A DNA stretch of 62,136 nt, from assembly GCA_029975275.1 (NCBI GenBank), contig JARKPN010000127.1, positions 1-62,136 of the forward strand. Reading direction: 5' to 3'. The translations under genes and the position numbers were made by a program. The notes beneath the pieces are model-generated. The model searched no databases and was not told the DNA's origin. It saw nothing but the letters and a program-made list of their open reading frames with translations. Shown here one piece after another: positions 46,420-58,321 of the stretch. Within the stretch, counting starts at the first letter, position 1; each line of letters starts with the position of its first letter. The DNA comes from Geobacteraceae bacterium (GTDB lineage: Bacteria; Desulfobacterota; Desulfuromonadia; Geobacterales; Geobacteraceae).

Positions 46420-49400
46420 ATGAAACTCTTCACCATCATGTGGTCCAACTACGTACCCCCTCTGAGGGCCGCGTGCTCGGCCGGCGGGCTGGAGCTGACC
46501 GCATATTCCAACAAGCAGATCAACCTTTGTCCCGAGCTTCTGGACGCGGTGCGGGAAGCCATAGACGAGGCCGATGTCGTCCTCATCTACCGGACGAGCG
46601 ACCCGTTCTGGGAGGAGCTGGAGCCGGATATCCGCGAGGCTGGAAAAGGGTGCCCCGTGATCGTTACCGGGAGCGATCCGAGCCTCTGGGGACTCTCGAC
46701 GGTCGAACCCACCGTGTCCGCGACCGTGCACACCTATCTCCTCTACAACGGAGACGAAAACCTGACTAACCTGGTCCGCTACCTGCGCGCCGTTCTGTTC
46801 GACGAGAAAACATACTTCCGGGAACCGACGCCGCTGGCCTGGGAGGGGATCCACCACCCCCTGCTGGACGGCGTGTTTACCGATACCGGCGAATACCTGG
46901 ACGCCTATTGCGCCGCGCTGGGCGAACCGGCCTCGGGCTGGGTGGGCCTCCTCTACTCCCGCTCCAACTGGGTGAACCGCAACATGGAGGTGGAGCGCTC
47001 CCTGATCGCATCGCTGGAAGAACAGGGCCTGGGCGTGATCCCGGCGTTTTTCTACTCCATAAAGGACGTCAACCTGGGAAACAGGAGCGGCGCGGAAGTA
47101 ATCGAACAATACTTCGTCAGCGGGGGAGAGCCGCTGGTGCAGGGCATCGTCAGGCTGTCTTCCTTCTTTCTCGCCAGCGGGGGGAGGGCAACCGGGGAAC
47201 AGGACGCCCCGGCCGGGGTCGAGCTGATGAAGCGCCTCAACATCCCCCTGTTCTGCCCGCTGATCTCGTATTACAAGGACGCGGACCAGTGGCTGGCCGA
47301 CCCGGAGGGGCTGGGCCGCCAAGTGGGGTGGAGCATCGCCATGCCCGAGTTCGAAGGGGTCATCGAACCGATGGTAATCGGCGCCTCGCAAGGCACCGCC
47401 AACCCGGAGGAGGAGCGCTACGAGCCGTTGCCCGACCGCATCGACTGTTTCGCCGCACGGGTAGCCGCCTGGCTCAGGCTTGGGAGGAAGCCGCCGGCCG
47501 AGCGGAAGGTGGCCTTCATCCTCCACAACAACCCCTGCGTGTCGGTGGAGGCAAGCGTGGGTGGCGGGGCCCACCTGGACACCCTGGAGAGCGTCAGCCG
47601 CATCATGCACGCCATGCGCGAGGCGGGCTACGCGATTGACCCGCCCGCGGACGGCAAGGCGCTGATCGACGAGATCCTGAACCGCAAGGCGGTCTCGGAG
47701 TTCCGCTGGACCACGGTCGAGGAAATCGTTGCCAAGGGGGGCGCACTGGACCGGCTGGAACCCGAACGCTACCTCCCCTGGTTCGGCGAGCTGTCGGAAG
47801 CCGCGCGAAACCGCATGATCGAGGCATGGGGCTCTCCGCCCGGCGAGGAAAAAGACGGGGTGCCGGCGGCCATGGTCCTGGACGGCAGGATCCTGGTGAC
47901 CGGGGTGCGCTACGGCAACGCCGTGGTCTGTGCCCAGCCGAAGCGGGGGTGCGCCGGGGCCCGTTGCGACGGCGAGGTGTGCAGGATACTCCACGACCCG
48001 GACGTGCCGCCGCCCCACCAGTACGTGGCCACCTACAAATGGCTCTCGCGGGAATTCAGGGCCGATGTCCTGATCCACGTCGGCACCCACGGCAACCTGG
48101 AGTTCCTGCCGGGCAAGGCCACGGGCCTCTCCTCCGGCTGTTTCCCGGACATCGGCATCGACACCATGCCCCACCTCTACCTCTACAACGCCGACAACCC
48201 GCCTGAAGGGACCATTGCCAAGCGGCGCTCCAACGCCGTCCTGGTGGACCACATGCAGACCGTCATGGCGCCGGGGCAACTGTACGGCGACCTGGACGCC
48301 CTGGAGCGGCTGCTGGAAGAGTACCGGCGTTTCCGGGGCGTGGAGCCGGGCCGTGCCCACACCATCTCCCACCTGATCGCCGACGCGGTCAAGGGGCTGG
48401 CCCTGGTCGAAGGGGAGGTCACCCATGACAACATCGATGAGAAAGTGATCGAGATCCACAATACCCTGGCCCTGCTGAAGGGCACCCGCATTCCCAAGGG
48501 GATGCACGTCTTCGGCAGCCTGCCGGAAGGGGAGGCCCTGGCCGAGTTCGTCTATGCCGTGGTCCGCTACGAGAACGGCCCGGAATCGTTGCGGGGCATG
48601 GTTGCCGGGGCACTGGAGCCGGGAGAGGGCGAGAGCGACACTGCATTCCGGGATCGGGTGGATGAAACCGCGCGGTTGCTGTGCAAGGATTTTCTGGAGC
48701 GGGGTATTCCCCTGAGTGACGGTTTTCTGGCCGCATGCTCCGTGAGGCCGGACCGGGACGCCGTCCACCGGATAGAGCGTTTTATCCGTGACGTCCGGGA
48801 CCGGGTGCTCGCCACGGACGAGATCGGAGCGCTGTTCAACGGTTTCAACTCCGGCTATGTGGAACCGGGACCGTCCGGGCTGATCACCCGGGGCAGGCCC
48901 GACATCCTTCCCACCGGCCGCAATTTCTACTCGCTGGACCCGCACAAGCTCCCCTCGCCCGCGGCTTGGGAAACCGGCAGGATGCTGGCCGAGAAGACCC
49001 TGGAGAAATACCGGGCCGAGGAAGGGACCTGGCCGGAAAACATCGCCTTCTACTGGCAGTGCACCGACATCATGTGGACCGAAGGCGAAGGCCTGGCGCA
49101 GATGCTGTTTCTGCTGGGCATGCGCCCTTTGTGGCAATCCAACGGCCGGGTGCGGGATTTTTCCGTGATCAGTCTGGAAGAGCTGGGGAGGCCGCGCATC
49201 GACATCACGGTCCGGGTCTCGGGGATCACCCGCGACAACTTCCCGGCCTCCATCGACCTGCTGGACGAGGCGGTGCGGGCCGCGTCGGCCCTGCCCGAGC
49301 CGCCGGAGATGAACTTTGTCCGGAAGCACACCCTGGAGCGGCTCGCCGAAGCGGACCCGCTCGATGAGCAGGCCCGGCGCGCGGCCACCTACCGCATCTT

Positions 49401-50205
49401 CGCCTCCATGCCAGGGACCTACCAGGCGGGCACCCAACTGGCGGTCTACGCCTCGGCCTGGAAGACGGAGCAGGACCTGGCCGACGTCTTCCTGTACTGG
49501 AACGGCTACGCCTACGGCAAGGGGGTGTTCGGCGACCAGTCCCACGGGAGCCTGAAGGAGAGCCTGAAAAGCGTCAGGCTCACCTTCAACAGGACCGTGA
49601 CCGACGAGTACGACCTGACCGGCTGCTGCTGCTACTTCGGCACCCACGGCGGCATGATCAACGCCGCCAGGGTCGTGTCCGGCAGCGAGATCAGGAACTA
49701 CTACGGCGACACCCGCGAGCAGGGCGAGGCCAACGTGCGCACCCTGGAGGAGGAGGTCCGGCGCGTGGCCCGGGGCAAGATCCTCAACCCCGTCTGGATC
49801 GAGGGGATGAAGGAGCATGGCTACAAGGGGGCCGGCGAGATCAGCAAGCGGGTGGGGCGCCTGTACGGATGGCAGGCCACGGCCGGGGCCGTGGACGGCG
49901 CCGTGTTCGACGATATCGCCAGGACCTTCCTCATGAACGATGAGAACCGGGAATTCTTCGAGGAGAACAATCCCTGGGCGTTGGAGGAGATGGGGAGGAG
50001 GCTGCTGGAGGCGGCGCAGCGTGGCCTGTGGCAGCCGGCCGAGGACGTGAGGGACGAGCTGACGAACCGCTACCTCGAGATCGAGGGCTGGATCGAGGAA
50101 CGGATGGGGGACGTGCAGGGCGGGTTCCAGGGGGGAAGCATCGATATCATGACCACGGAGGATGTTGCCGAATGGAAGAAAAGAATCGCGGAGGTGCTCG
50201 GATGA
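46420..50205 (+). CDS. cobN: CobN/BchH-family large chelatase subunit
   Basis: The 1261-residue protein has the family landmarks: [63 protein letters not shown] and [20 protein letters not shown]. It would bind the tetrapyrrole and metal, with ATP-driven help from the ChlI/ChlD-like proteins next door. CobN inserts cobalt in the aerobic B12 route; an anaerobe normally uses CbiK/CbiX, so another substrate or a salvage role is possible. The ATG at 46420 follows AAAGGAGCATCACC. The stop overlaps chlI (ATGA). Confidence 0.88.
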   Translation: MKLFTIMWSNYVPPLRAACSAGGLELTAYSNKQINLCPELLDAVREAIDEADVVLIYRTSDPFWEELEPDIREAGKGCPVIVTGSDPSLWGLSTVEPTVSATVHTYLLYNGDENLTNLVRYLRAVLFDEKTYFREPTPLAWEGIHHPLLDGVFTDTGEYLDAYCAALGEPASGWVGLLYSRSNWVNRNMEVERSLIASLEEQGLGVIPAFFYSIKDVNLGNRSGAEVIEQYFVSGGEPLVQGIVRLSSFFLASGGRATGEQDAPAGVELMKRLNIPLFCPLISYYKDADQWLADPEGLGRQVGWSIAMPEFEGVIEPMVIGASQGTANPEEERYEPLPDRIDCFAARVAAWLRLGRKPPAERKVAFILHNNPCVSVEASVGGGAHLDTLESVSRIMHAMREAGYAIDPPADGKALIDEILNRKAVSEFRWTTVEEIVAKGGALDRLEPERYLPWFGELSEAARNRMIEAWGSPPGEEKDGVPAAMVLDGRILVTGVRYGNAVVCAQPKRGCAGARCDGEVCRILHDPDVPPPHQYVATYKWLSREFRADVLIHVGTHGNLEFLPGKATGLSSGCFPDIGIDTMPHLYLYNADNPPEGTIAKRRSNAVLVDHMQTVMAPGQLYGDLDALERLLEEYRRFRGVEPGRAHTISHLIADAVKGLALVEGEVTHDNIDEKVIEIHNTLALLKGTRIPKGMHVFGSLPEGEALAEFVYAVVRYENGPESLRGMVAGALEPGEGESDTAFRDRVDETARLLCKDFLERGIPLSDGFLAACSVRPDRDAVHRIERFIRDVRDRVLATDEIGALFNGFNSGYVEPGPSGLITRGRPDILPTGRNFYSLDPHKLPSPAAWETGRMLAEKTLEKYRAEEGTWPENIAFYWQCTDIMWTEGEGLAQMLFLLGMRPLWQSNGRVRDFSVISLEELGRPRIDITVRVSGITRDNFPASIDLLDEAVRAASALPEPPEMNFVRKHTLERLAEADPLDEQARRAATYRIFASMPGTYQAGTQLAVYASAWKTEQDLADVFLYWNGYAYGKGVFGDQSHGSLKESLKSVRLTFNRTVTDEYDLTGCCCYFGTHGGMINAARVVSGSEIRNYYGDTREQGEANVRTLEEEVRRVARGKILNPVWIEGMKEHGYKGAGEISKRVGRLYGWQATAGAVDGAVFDDIARTFLMNDENREFFEENNPWALEEMGRRLLEAAQRGLWQPAEDVRDELTNRYLEIEGWIEERMGDVQGGFQGGSIDIMTTEDVAEWKKRIAEVLG

Positions 50206-51221
50206 TCTTTCCCTTCACCGCAATCGTGGGGCAGGAGGAGCTGAAGACCGCCCTGATACTGAACGTGATCGATCCCGGCATAGGCGGCCTGCTGGTGATG
50301 GGAGAGAAGGGGACCGCCAAGAGCACCGCGGTGCGGGCACTGGCCGAGCTCCTGCCGGAGTTGGAGACGGTACGGGAGTGCCGTTTCCAGTGCGACCCGG
50401 ACGGAAACCTCTGCACCGTCTGCCTGGAGCGGAACGAAACCGCCGCGCTCCCCCGCGACCGCAAAAAGATGCGGGTGGTGGAGCTCCCCCTCGGCGTCAC
50501 CGAAGACCGGCTGGTGGGGACCCTGGACATCGAGCACGCCCTCAGGCACGGGGAAAAGCGTTTCGAGGCCGGGCTGCTGGGTGATGCGAACCGCAACTTC
50601 CTCTATGTGGACGAGGTGAACCTGCTGGAGGACCACATCATCGACCTGCTGCTGGACTCGGCCGCCATGGGGGTCAACACGGTGGAGCGCGAGGGTATCT
50701 CCTTCAGCCACCCGGCCCGGTTCATGCTGGTCGGCACCATGAACCCGGAGGAGGGAGACCTGCGGCCCCAGCTCCTGGACCGTTTCGGCCTGTGCGTACA
50801 AGTGACCGGACTGCACGACCGGGACCGGCGGATGGACATCCTGCGGCGCAAGGCCGACTTCGACGACGACCCGGTCCGGTTCGGGGACCGGTGGCGGCCG
50901 CAACAGGAGGAGCTTGCCGGGAGAATCGATCGGGCACGGGAACGTCTTCCCGCCATCCCCTTGGATGACGGGGTCCTGGAGCGGATCGTCTCGGTCACCA
51001 CGGCCCTGTGGCTGGACGGCCACCGGGCCGACATCGTGATCATGAAGACGGCCCGGGCACTGGCCGCCTTCCGGGAGCTGGCGGCCATCGGCAACCCCGA
51101 GATCCGGGACGCGGCCCTGCCGGCCCTGCTCCACCGCCAGAAGCGCCTCCCCTTCGAGGAGGTGGGGAACGAACAGGGGAGGCTCAGGGCCGTGCTGGAG
51201 GAAAACCTGCCATGCGCCTGA
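50202..51221 (+). CDS. Magnesium-chelatase-like AAA+ subunit (ChlI/BchI type)
   Basis: The 339-residue AAA+ protein has Walker A ([15 protein letters not shown]), the BchI insert with [11 protein letters not shown] and [19 protein letters not shown], Walker [16 protein letters not shown], and [18 protein letters not shown]. It forms the ATPase ring of a CobN/ChlD/ChlI-type chelatase. GGAGG precedes the ATG at 50202. Confidence 0.92.
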   Translation: MIFPFTAIVGQEELKTALILNVIDPGIGGLLVMGEKGTAKSTAVRALAELLPELETVRECRFQCDPDGNLCTVCLERNETAALPRDRKKMRVVELPLGVTEDRLVGTLDIEHALRHGEKRFEAGLLGDANRNFLYVDEVNLLEDHIIDLLLDSAAMGVNTVEREGISFSHPARFMLVGTMNPEEGDLRPQLLDRFGLCVQVTGLHDRDRRMDILRRKADFDDDPVRFGDRWRPQQEELAGRIDRARERLPAIPLDDGVLERIVSVTTALWLDGHRADIVIMKTARALAAFRELAAIGNPEIRDAALPALLHRQKRLPFEEVGNEQGRLRAVLEENLPCA

Positions 51222-53044
51222 GCGATTTCGTCGGCCAGGAAGAGGCCAGGCTCGGACTGCTGCTGAACGCGGTCGACCCGCGCTGCGGCGGCCTGCTGCT
51301 GGTTGGGGGCAGGGGATGCGGCAAATCGACCCTGGCGCGGCTCTTCCGGAGCATCATCCCTGCCGGGGCCCCGTTCGTCGAGCTCCCCCTGAACGCCACA
51401 GAAGACTCCCTGCTGGGGGGGATCGACCTGGAAGCCACCATTGCCCGCGGCCGGCGTGCGCTCCGGCCCGGTATCCTGTCCAGGGCCCACGGCGGTGCCG
51501 TGTTCGTGGACGACATCAACCTCCTCTCCCCGGAGCTGACGGCCCTGCTGATCGAGTCTCAGGGCCGGGGGGCCGAGCTGATCGAACGGGAGGGCATCTC
51601 GGAGCGGAGAGAGTGCCGTATCAACGTTATCGCCACCCTGAATCCGGAGGAGGGCGATCTGTCGCCGCATCTGGCCGACCGCTTCGGTCTGTGCGCGATC
51701 ATGGACGACCTGACCGGACCGGCCGACCGTCTGGAGGTGCTGCGTACCGCTTTGAAAGGCGCCGGGTCCCGCGACGAACCGAAAGACCCGGCCGTGGAAC
51801 GGGTCGCCGTTGCCCGACGGCTCCTGGCCTCGGTCAGGTTCTCGCCGGAGGCGATGGACCGCATCGCCGAGATCGCCGAGCAGTCCGCCGTCCATGGGCA
51901 TCGGGCCGAGCTGTTCCACTACTATGCGGCCCGCGCCTGCGCCGCCCTGGAAGGGAGCAAACAGGTTAAAGTAGTCCACGTTGAACGGACCGTCGGGCTG
52001 GCATACGCACACCGGCGGCTGCTCCCCGGCGAAGAGGAGCCGCCTCCTGCCCAAGGCGAACAGCAGCGGGACAATGAGCAGGGTGAAAATGCGGAGGAAC
52101 GGGAAGAACGGCGTGATCGGCGGGAATCGGACACGGACAACCCCTCCGGGGAGTCACGGGAAAGGGGCGAATCAGAAGCACAACGGGAATCGTCGGGTCG
52201 TGAGGAGGTCCAGCCTGTCGGTGACCCCTTCATGGTCAGACGGCTCGCTTTCCGTAAGGACCGGACGAAACGGAAGGCGTCGGGGCGCCGCACCACGACC
52301 CGCACCGACTGCCGCGGAGGGCGGTACGTAAAGAGCCTGCTCCACTCCCCGGATCATGACGTGGCGGTGGACGCGACCCTGCGGGCCTGCGCCCCGTTCC
52401 AGCAGTCCCGTGGAAGAAAGGAGCAGCTCATCATCGAGCAGGATGACCTGAGGTTCAAGCAGCGGGAGCGCAAGACCGGACACCTGGTCCTGTTCGTTGT
52501 GGACGGTTCCGGCTCGATGGGGGCGAAGCAGCGGATGACTGCGGTGAAAGGGGCGGTCCGGTCGCTCCTGCTGGACTGCTACCGCAAGCGGGACAGGGTC
52601 GCGATGATAGTTTTCAGAAAAGACCGGGCCGAAGTGGTCCTCCCCCCCACCAGGAGCATCGAGCTGGCTGCGAAACGTCTGGCAGTCCTGCCTGTCGGGG
52701 GAAAGACCCCTTTGACGGCAGGGCTGCTGGAGGCGCACCGGCTGGTGAGGCGGACCCTGAGAAACCGCCCCTGGACCCGGATACTGCTGATACTGCTGAC
52801 CGACGGCAGGGGCAACCACTCGATGACCGGGCTGCCTCCCCTGGAAGAAGGATTCCGTCTGGCCCGGCTTTTGGAAGAGGAGACTTACTGCGACTTCATT
52901 GTGGTGGATACGGAGGACAAGGGGAACCTCGTCAGGTCTGATCTGGCGCTGAAGCTCGCACAAACGCTCAATGCGCGCTACTTTACCTGCGAAACCCTCC
53001 ATTCCGGGCAATTATTCGATATGGCGCGAACGGGATTTATCTGA
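51212..53044 (+). CDS. Magnesium-chelatase-like subunit with VWA domain (ChlD/BchD type)
   Basis: The 610-residue protein has an AAA+ domain with its own Walker A ([14 protein letters not shown]) and [13 protein letters not shown], a highly charged linker rich in Glu, Arg and Gln (about 285-355), and a C-terminal von Willebrand A domain with an intact MIDAS ([14 protein letters not shown]). It couples ChlI ATPase to the large subunit. It overlaps chlI by ten bases. Confidence 0.92.
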   Translation: MRLSDFVGQEEARLGLLLNAVDPRCGGLLLVGGRGCGKSTLARLFRSIIPAGAPFVELPLNATEDSLLGGIDLEATIARGRRALRPGILSRAHGGAVFVDDINLLSPELTALLIESQGRGAELIEREGISERRECRINVIATLNPEEGDLSPHLADRFGLCAIMDDLTGPADRLEVLRTALKGAGSRDEPKDPAVERVAVARRLLASVRFSPEAMDRIAEIAEQSAVHGHRAELFHYYAARACAALEGSKQVKVVHVERTVGLAYAHRRLLPGEEEPPPAQGEQQRDNEQGENAEEREERRDRRESDTDNPSGESRERGESEAQRESSGREEVQPVGDPFMVRRLAFRKDRTKRKASGRRTTTRTDCRGGRYVKSLLHSPDHDVAVDATLRACAPFQQSRGRKEQLIIEQDDLRFKQRERKTGHLVLFVVDGSGSMGAKQRMTAVKGAVRSLLLDCYRKRDRVAMIVFRKDRAEVVLPPTRSIELAAKRLAVLPVGGKTPLTAGLLEAHRLVRRTLRNRPWTRILLILLTDGRGNHSMTGLPPLEEGFRLARLLEEETYCDFIVVDTEDKGNLVRSDLALKLAQTLNARYFTCETLHSGQLFDMARTGFI

Positions 53045-53093
53045 GGGCGGGTCCCCGGCTGACCGTGCCTTATTGCCCCCAAATTTTCTATCT

Positions 53094-53741
53094 TCATGCC
53101 GCCGGTTGAATTCGAGTCAGCCTTGCGGACAGCACGGCATATCCTGATGTCAGGTCTTCCTTTTGGGCAATCACGTCCTTGGGCACGGCAATATGTGCCG
53201 GGGTAAAGTTCCAGATGCCCCTGATACCCGCAGCAACGAGTGTGTCCGTTAATTTCTGGGAATATACGGGCGGGACACATAGAATCGCCACGCCGACGTG
53301 AATTCTCGTCAAGAGCTCTTCCAACCGTGCGATATCGAAAACCGGCACACCATGAACCGATGTCTTTATCTTGCGCGGATCCTTGTCAAAGGCCGCTACG
53401 ATTCTGAGACCCAAGGCTCCCAGCTCCCTGTTGGCGAGAATCGAGGTGCCGAGCTGACCTACACCAAACAGGAAGGCATCCAGACTCGCTCCCCATCCGA
53501 GGAAATTCTCGATGCGCTTGATAAGAAGCGCAATGGGGTAACCGATGCGGGGGGTTCCGGTGACCCCGACCAGCTCGATGTCCTTGCGGACCAGAATCGC
53601 GCTGACGCCCATCTTGTCCGCAAGGTAGGAAGAAGATACGAACATCTCACCCATTGCGGAGAGCTCACGGATGATGGAGAGGTAGTCGGGCAGGCGCCTG
53701 ACAGTGGGCAATTTGTCCATTTTGAGATAGTGTCTTTTCAT
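53094..53741 (-). CDS. rex: Redox-sensing transcriptional repressor Rex
   Basis: The 215-residue protein has an N-terminal winged helix (TVRRLPDYLSIIRELSAMGE, SAILVRKDIELVG) and a Rossmann domain with FLFGVGQLGTSIL for NAD(H). Rex senses the NADH/NAD+ ratio. It is convergent with chlD. Start ATG at 53741; an ATG seven codons in is possible. Confidence 0.93.
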   Translation of the reverse strand: MKRHYLKMDKLPTVRRLPDYLSIIRELSAMGEMFVSSSYLADKMGVSAILVRKDIELVGVTGTPRIGYPIALLIKRIENFLGWGASLDAFLFGVGQLGTSILANRELGALGLRIVAAFDKDPRKIKTSVHGVPVFDIARLEELLTRIHVGVAILCVPPVYSQKLTDTLVAAGIRGIWNFTPAHIAVPKDVIAQKEDLTSGYAVLSARLTRIQPAA

Positions 53742-53939
53742 GGCTAGTCCTGTTGTGAGGTGATTGCTCCTGGCTCTCTGACGTTACGTACGAAAACCTG
53801 CTTGAAGTTAAGCTGCCCCACGGTGCGCCGTGTCTCCTGGCAAGCTGTTACCGGCAGGGGCCTGCTCCTTTTCCTGCGCGGACCAGATGCCGAACGCAGG
53901 CATACCTGGCCCCAAGTATGCCACATCGCCGGGGAGGGC

Positions 53940-53973
53940 TTTGTAAGGTAATTCGGAATATTGGGGTTACAAA
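53940..53973. promoter_or_regulatory. Inverted repeat upstream of rex
   Basis: TTTGTAA (53940-53946) and TTACAAA (53967-53973) face each other across 20 bases, about 200 bases before rex. The arms resemble half sites of Rex-type operators (TTGTGA) but the spacing is too long for the standard palindrome. Nothing else is seen in the 277-bp gap. Confidence 0.25.
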
Positions 53974-54018
53974 TGCCTCAAGGGAAAGAGAGGGGGGAAC
54001 GGGTTTGGTGGGGGAGGT

Positions 54019-54669
54019 TTAATCGAGCGAGGTCAGTCCTTCGCGTATGGCGATTTTCGTAAGTTCCGCGATGGAGTTGACCTTGAGCTTGTCCATGAGT
54101 CGCTTGCGGAATGCTTCCACGGTTTTTATGCTCACGTCCAGGGTGAAAGCGATTTCTTTCATGCTCTTCCCCTCCGCGAGAAGCTGCAGGACTTCCCTTT
54201 CACGCGACGAAAGCGAAAATATCTCGGAAGGGATCTCGCCCTGCTGCTGTTTTACCAGGTCCTTGACGACAATAGAGGATATTTTCGGGCTCAGGTACGT
54301 TTCGCCCTGCAGAAGCGTTCTGATTGCCCTCAATAATTCGTCGGAAGCACACTCTTTTAACAGATACCCCTGTGCACCCGCATTGAGCACTTCGATGACC
54401 ATGCGTTTGTCATGGTGCATGGACAGTATCAGGACCTTTATATCGGGATATTCGGATGATATGCGCCGGGTTGCGTCGAGACCGTTCATATCGGGCATGG
54501 CGATATCCATAATGACGATGTCGGGCCTGAGTTCGTTGATGAGCCGCAAGGCGTTCCTGCCGTTCTCGGCTTCGGCTATGACTCCTATCCCCTCCTCGTT
54601 ATGGAGGATGGCCTTCAAACCGTCCCGCACGATCTGGTGATCATCGACAATCATGACTAATGTCTTCAT
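54019..54669 (-). CDS. Response regulator, NarL/FixJ family
   Basis: The 216-residue protein has a receiver domain with phospho-acceptor Asp55 (IVIMDIAMPDMNG) and a LuxR-type HTH (LSSREREVLQLLAEGKSMKE, LDVSIKTVEAFRKRLMDKL). The ATG overlaps the kinase stop (TAATG), so both are made together. The target genes are unknown. Confidence 0.94.
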   Translation of the reverse strand: MKTLVMIVDDHQIVRDGLKAILHNEEGIGVIAEAENGRNALRLINELRPDIVIMDIAMPDMNGLDATRRISSEYPDIKVLILSMHHDKRMVIEVLNAGAQGYLLKECASDELLRAIRTLLQGETYLSPKISSIVVKDLVKQQQGEIPSEIFSLSSREREVLQLLAEGKSMKEIAFTLDVSIKTVEAFRKRLMDKLKVNSIAELTKIAIREGLTSLD

Positions 54670-57600
54670 TATGCGCCTCCTTGAACTTCAGGAAGTTCGG
54701 AATGCAAAGGTACGCGGAGGGTTATGCGGCTTCCCTCGCCGGGTCGGGAGGTTATGGTCATGCTCCCTCCCAGATACTCGATCCTCTGCTTGATGCTGAA
54801 GAGTCCGAGGCAGTTATTTTTGTTTCCCGGAAACAGGACCCCCGCGGCGTCGAAGCCCGTCCCGGTGTCTTCGACACATATTTCAATGGTGTTTTCGTTA
54901 CAATGCAAAGAGACCGATGCATGTTCCGCACGCGCGTGTTTCGCTATGTTGTGCAGCAGCTCTCTCACCATCCGGTACAGTGTGCCCCGCAGGTTTTCCC
55001 CGATGGACTTTGCATCCCCTTTCTCCACAAAGTCAACAATAATCCCGGTCTCTTCCTCGAATTTTTCGCACAGGGATTGCACCGCCGCATCAAAACCGAC
55101 CATATACAGAATCGGGGGACTGATTTCGAAGGTAAGAGATCGGATGCAGGAAATCGCCTGCAAGATAAGATTGTATGCCTTCACCAGATCTCCGCATTTA
55201 TTGCAGCAATCAGGGTTTCCCGCAAGGGCGTCCAGTTTCATCTTGGCCGCGGCCAGTTGTTGGCCGACCGTATCGTGAAGCTCCGTGGCTATGTTCTGCC
55301 GTTCCCGTTCCTCCGTCATTGCCAGTTCCGTGGCCAGTTTTCTCAATTGCTCCCGCTGGGAAATCAAGGCAAGCTCGGCTACCTTGCGGTCGGTAATATC
55401 CATGCCGACAAGCTGGAACTCCAGCAGGTTGCCCCTGCCGTCGAAAATCGGGCAATCGCTCCATCGCATCCAGACCGGCCCTCTCTTTCCGCTGGATACC
55501 TCGTGTTCATAGTATGCCAGCCGTGGGTGAGTGATAAGTGACCGGACATGTCTCATGAGTTCGCGTATGTTTTCCACGGATATGAAGTCCAGGAAAGACC
55601 TGCCGAGAAGCTCGTCCCTCGATTTGCCGAGCAACTGGCAGTACGCTTCATTCACATAGGTCAGGGTCGTGTCGGGAAGCCAGCGGCAGACCGCCTCCAC
55701 CTGGTTTTCCACCAGGGCACGGTAGCGGGTTTCGCTCTCACGGAGCGCCTCCTCCGCCAGTCTCTGCTCGGTGATATCACGATCAGTGCCTATGATGCGC
55801 ACGGGACTGCCGGAAGCGTCCACCTGTACCTCGCGGACTCCGTGCCAGATGTGCACCTGCCCGGTGTCTTGCCGGATGATGCGGAACTCGTGGTCGTAAT
55901 GCGGCACCAGACCTAGTACGACCTCGTCGAGAGTTCGCCGGCGAGCTTCCCTGTCGTCGGGGTGCACGGTATCGTTGATGAAATCGTCCAGAGGGACGGG
56001 GGGGTAGTCCAGCGGCAGCCCGGCAAGCCGTTTCAGCCCGTCGGAGACATAAATCGTGTCGTTGGCGATATCCCATTCCCAACTGCCCCACCCCGCCACA
56101 CGCTCGGCCTCGGCAAGGAGGGCCTCGCTCTTCTGCAGCGCCTCCTCGGCAAGCCGCTGCTCGGTGATGTCGACGAGATACCCTTCGATAAAATGCGGCC
56201 TGCCGGCTTCGTCCCGCACCGTGTGCGCGCTGATGGAAACCCAGATCTTCCGTTTGTCTTTGCGGTAGAACTGGACCTCTTGCCCGAGAACCTCTCCCCG
56301 CTCCAGGATTGAAAATACGATTGCATCGCGGTCCTCAGGGTTCACGTAGAGCTGCCGCCGCAAATCGCTCATGCATGAAATAAGCTCATCAGGCGAATCA
56401 TAACCCGCGATCCGGGCCATGGCCGGATTGGCGCTCAGAAAGCTTCCCTGGAACGAGGTCTGGAAGAGACCTTCGACGGCTTGCTCAAATATCCCCCGGT
56501 ATTTTTCCTCGCTTTCGCGAAGTTCCTCCATGGTCTTGTTGAGCCTGCCGGTCATCACGTTGAATGCCTGGGCGAGCGTGCCGATCTCGTCACGGGAATG
56601 CACATCGACCGTCTGGTTCAGGTTGCCCTCGATGATGGTCTCCACGGCGCCCTTCATCTGGTTGACGGGACGCGCAATCGTGCGGGCCACGAGCACGCCG
56701 AGGAATCCTATCAGGAGGATGATGGCCAGGCCGGCCATGCTCATGTAGCTGGTCATCCTGAGGCGGCCACCGCTCAAGACCTTTTGATATGTCTGAAGCT
56801 CGTCCTCGTAAACGCTGGTTCCGATTACCCAGTCCCACGGCGCGAAATAGGCGAGGTGGGCGATTTTCCAGCGGGGTCCGGGTTCGCCGGGGTTCTGCCA
56901 GCGATAGCGCTCGGTGGCCAGCTCGCCCTGCTTCAGCCTGGTCGCCTTGGCGATGAGCTCCTGGATGACCGGCCGGCCGTCGTCGTCCCTGGCCTCCCAG
57001 ATGTCTTCACCGTCGCGTTTGCTTTGCTGGGAGATTATGTAGCGGCCCCGTTGCGCGCCCTTACCGCCCAGTACGAAGACATAGCCGGTCTTGCCGACAT
57101 TGGTTTGCAGGATTGCCTGGCGCAGCAATGACTCGACGCTTTCCTGCTTGACCCCGACGTACAGCATCCCTACCAGCTTGCCGGTCTTCTCCCAGATCGG
57201 CTCGTAAGCTGTCAGGTACCACGCGTTGACGACATAAGCGCGTCCGTGGTAGGTCTTTCCTTGCAGGATTGCCGAGATCACCGGGTTGGGGGCGCCGTCC
57301 GGATTGACGGCGGGAATGAAGGTGCCGATGGCGCGTTTGCCTTCGACGGTCCTGACGGTGGTGGCGACGCGGAGCATGTCGCCTTTGTCGTTCATGCGCT
57401 GGAAGATGGTGGCCGTCTCTCCGACCAGCCGTGTCATTTTGTCAACCACGATGGTCTTGGCGGCAGGGTCGGTAATGCGGCCCAGCCACCTGCCGCCAAC
57501 CAGCATCCTGGGCAGTTGTATTCTCGACGGTTTGCCGGTGAACTGGTTGAAGGCCGTCCATGGTTCGGTTTCCCTCGACAGGCTTATGCCGCCCGCTTCG

Positions 57601-57869
57601 GAGAGGATGTGACGCGCGCCTTTGAGATTGTAGTCGATCTGCTGCTGGATAGCGTCATTCTCCGACCGAACGAGGTTGTAAACCCCCTGCGTGATGTGAT
57701 CCAGGTCGGCGTTGATCAGCTTGTCCACTTCCCTTTGCGCTAGCGCGTGGTACTGACCGCTTTGCCACACGGCAAGCAGCACGAGGGCAACCGCCGTAAT
57801 CAGCACGCTGACTGCTCCCAGCAGGGACACCTTCACGTGGAGCCTGAGGTCTCTTAAAAAATTGAGCAT
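54669..57869 (-). CDS. Cache-HAMP-PAS sensor histidine kinase (HisKA_3)
   Basis: The 1066-residue kinase has a transmembrane helix near 14-34, a periplasmic Cache region to about 370, a second helix, and a HAMP domain (VNQMKGAVETIIEGNLNQTV). Three PAS domains follow (from about 455, 585 and 715) with PAC motifs (YLVDITEQRLAEEAL). The HisKA_3 site is ELHDTVGQQLAAAKMKLDAL with the phospho-His, and the ATPase domain has RELLHNIAKHA and EDTGTGFD. It is the partner of the NarL-type regulator. Confidence 0.93.
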   Translation of the reverse strand: MLNFLRDLRLHVKVSLLGAVSVLITAVALVLLAVWQSGQYHALAQREVDKLINADLDHITQGVYNLVRSENDAIQQQIDYNLKGARHILSEAGGISLSRETEPWTAFNQFTGKPSRIQLPRMLVGGRWLGRITDPAAKTIVVDKMTRLVGETATIFQRMNDKGDMLRVATTVRTVEGKRAIGTFIPAVNPDGAPNPVISAILQGKTYHGRAYVVNAWYLTAYEPIWEKTGKLVGMLYVGVKQESVESLLRQAILQTNVGKTGYVFVLGGKGAQRGRYIISQQSKRDGEDIWEARDDDGRPVIQELIAKATRLKQGELATERYRWQNPGEPGPRWKIAHLAYFAPWDWVIGTSVYEDELQTYQKVLSGGRLRMTSYMSMAGLAIILLIGFLGVLVARTIARPVNQMKGAVETIIEGNLNQTVDVHSRDEIGTLAQAFNVMTGRLNKTMEELRESEEKYRGIFEQAVEGLFQTSFQGSFLSANPAMARIAGYDSPDELISCMSDLRRQLYVNPEDRDAIVFSILERGEVLGQEVQFYRKDKRKIWVSISAHTVRDEAGRPHFIEGYLVDITEQRLAEEALQKSEALLAEAERVAGWGSWEWDIANDTIYVSDGLKRLAGLPLDYPPVPLDDFINDTVHPDDREARRRTLDEVVLGLVPHYDHEFRIIRQDTGQVHIWHGVREVQVDASGSPVRIIGTDRDITEQRLAEEALRESETRYRALVENQVEAVCRWLPDTTLTYVNEAYCQLLGKSRDELLGRSFLDFISVENIRELMRHVRSLITHPRLAYYEHEVSSGKRGPVWMRWSDCPIFDGRGNLLEFQLVGMDITDRKVAELALISQREQLRKLATELAMTEERERQNIATELHDTVGQQLAAAKMKLDALAGNPDCCNKCGDLVKAYNLILQAISCIRSLTFEISPPILYMVGFDAAVQSLCEKFEEETGIIVDFVEKGDAKSIGENLRGTLYRMVRELLHNIAKHARAEHASVSLHCNENTIEICVEDTGTGFDAAGVLFPGNKNNCLGLFSIKQRIEYLGGSMTITSRPGEGSRITLRVPLHSELPEVQGGA

Positions 57870-58321
57870 GGTTTGCCTAAAGAAGGTAAATAAATTTCCA
57901 GAATTGGGTCGCCGCGGAAAGTGGCTTGCAGGGTACGCAGAAAATATGTCTCATGAAATTCAACAATTGGCACACTGCCGGATGAGAAACAGCCGTTCCA
58001 AAAATAAGTGTTCGGAAAATTGATTGCATTTATCTTACGCCGACAGCTTTAAGTGCTTTATAATCCGTTTCTGTAAAGACCCCTTGCAGACGACGTATAA
58101 TATAACGAGTCGCAGGTCGCTGTCGAGGGAGTTGTTTCTGTTTTCGACACCTTGATTTTTGCCAATCTCCACTTATTTTTTTATGAACAGGGGTTTTTGA
58201 CCCGACTTTCCGGGCTGGATGGGCACGGTCGCGTACCGGTCGCCCGATCTCGCCTCATATGTACCGGCTGACCAGGCGTTGTTATCAACTTCAGGCGGAG
58301 TGACAGCAGCAGGTGAACGTC
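57870..58321. other. Divergent intergenic region between kinase and cbpA
   Basis: The 452-bp region between divergent genes has no coding frame that I can support. It is AT-richer than its flanks and contains two TATAAT-like boxes in plus orientation (in TTTATAATCC and GTATAATATAAC), but no matching -35 at normal spacing. Confidence 0.4.

Noticed and set aside
46387-49818. 1143-codon antisense open frame over cobN
   Set aside because: A shadow of GC-rich codon bias; the plus-strand CobN homology explains the region.
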